In this document: positions 4,871-5,383 of the stretch, one piece after another | How the letters are laid out: each line of letters begins with the position of its first letter | Numbering within the stretch: the stretch's first letter is position 1 | NCBI GenBank assembly: GCA_947581845.1 | Contig: CANPVY010000066.1 | Span: forward strand, 1-5,383 | Length of the DNA: 5,383 nucleotides | Origin: an uncultured bacterium | GTDB lineage: Bacteria > Gemmatimonadota > Gemmatimonadetes > Palauibacterales > KS3-K002 | Direction: 5' to 3' | Program-made: the position numbers and the translations under genes | The notes under the pieces: model-generated | Told to the model about the DNA's origin: nothing | The model's database searches: none | What the model saw: the letters and a program-made list of their open reading frames with translations, nothing else

Positions 4871-5383
4871 GCCTGGAAGGCGTCATCCTGCCAGTCACGA
4901 CGCCCTACGACGCGTCGAGCGGCGAGATCGCTCCCGTGCACTTCCGTGACAACTTGCGCGCCTGGCGGGGCACGGGAGTGCACGGCTTCGTTGTGGCCGG
5001 CTCGACGGGCGAGTCGCCACTGCTGGACGAGCGCGAGATCGTGCAGCTGGTCGAGTGGGCCCGCGACATCGCGGCGCCCGAGCAGGCGCTGATCGCCGGG
5101 ACCGGAGCGGAGTCGACGCGGGCGACGATACGCGCGACGCGCGCCGTGGCGGAGGCCGGCGCGGATGCGGTGCTGGTGCGGGCGCCGGCCTATTACCGAC
5201 CTTTGATGGACGCAGAGACGCTCCGCCAGCACTTCGAGGCGCTGGCTGATGCGAGCCCGATCCCCATCATCTTGTACAACATCCCGAAGTTCGTGCCGGT
5301 CGAGATCGTGCCGGGCCTGCTGGCTGAGCTAGGGAGCCACCCGAAGATCGCCGGCATCAAAGACTCGTCCGGTGACCTTAAGG
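4867..5383 (+). CDS. Dihydrodipicolinate synthase/HOGA family aldolase, 5' part
   Basis: The first 172 residues of a class I aldolase (TIM barrel, usually about 290-310), cut by the window end. The start is TTG 4867, whose bases overlap the ATPase stop as TTGA. SLEGVILPVTTPYD then forms a normal N-terminus. Visible family signatures are GSTGES (45-50, the GTTGES pyruvate-carboxylate site), Y137 in LYNIP and the Schiff-base lysine K165 in GIKDSSGD. AYYRP (108-112) replaces the usual PYYYKP-like segment. Members condense or cleave pyruvate aldols: DapA in lysine synthesis, N-acetylneuraminate lyase, KDG-type aldolases or 4-hydroxy-2-oxoglutarate aldolase. The stretch AGTGAESTRATIRATRAVAEAGADA, quoted here only as residues 77-101 in outline, and the ADASPIPIILY region resemble human HOGA1 from memory. 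I therefore do not assign dapA. Expression is probably coupled to the upstream genes. Confidence 0.88.
   Translation, partial: MSLEGVILPVTTPYDASSGEIAPVHFRDNLRAWRGTGVHGFVVAGSTGESPLLDEREIVQLVEWARDIAAPEQALIAGTGAESTRATIRATRAVAEAGADAVLVRAPAYYRPLMDAETLRQHFEALADASPIPIILYNIPKFVPVEIVPGLLAELGSHPKIAGIKDSSGDLK

Noticed and set aside
4774..5232. Minus-strand frame across the ATPase-aldolase junction
   Set aside because: Arg-rich translation without motifs; the plus strand carries GSTGES and LYNIP aldolase signatures in the same region.

Overview
This is a GC-rich bacterial window of tightly packed housekeeping and accessory genes. It holds one minus-strand gene and five plus-strand genes, the last cut by the right edge. 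The style of several proteins recalls Gemmatimonadota: the N-terminus of the 2-hydroxyacid dehydrogenase (RRFVIDMFS), the orphan PilT-like ATPase and the dihydrodipicolinate-synthase-like protein beside it. That placement rests on remembered family resemblance, not on a search, and is only moderately secure. No rRNA, tRNA, CRISPR array, insertion sequence or phage gene is visible.

Layout. Positions 1-792 (minus) encode an inositol-monophosphatase-family phosphatase. A 149-base divergent intergenic region (793-941) separates it from trpS (942-1958, plus). This region holds two mutually exclusive small hairpins and a longer stem followed by a T-tract, so the trpS leader may be regulated. trpS is followed after 18 bases by an MgtC/SapB-family membrane protein (1977-2654). 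A short spacer contains a 10-base perfect palindrome and a consensus TATAAT box. After it comes a second close-packed group: an NAD-dependent D-2-hydroxyacid dehydrogenase (start most likely 2720, end 3769), a PilT/PilU-type ATPase (3779-4870) and a DapA/HOGA-type aldolase (4867 to beyond 5383). In this group each ribosome-binding site lies on or inside the end of the upstream gene.

How the genes fit together. trpS and mgtC probably share a transcript, although their functions have no obvious link. The dehydrogenase and aldolase could act on related 2-oxoacids (for example glyoxylate and pyruvate), but the pilus-type ATPase lodged between them does not belong to such a pathway. The group may therefore reflect genome compaction rather than function.

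The most notable details are: a four-cysteine motif in the tryptophanyl-tRNA synthetase that matches the iron-sulfur type of this enzyme; an Asn in place of the usual Asp in the Asp box of the ATPase, together with a changed AIRNLIRE motif; and a -10 box that abuts the first possible ATG of the dehydrogenase and so argues for a later start. I did not find a clearly new multi-gene system here.
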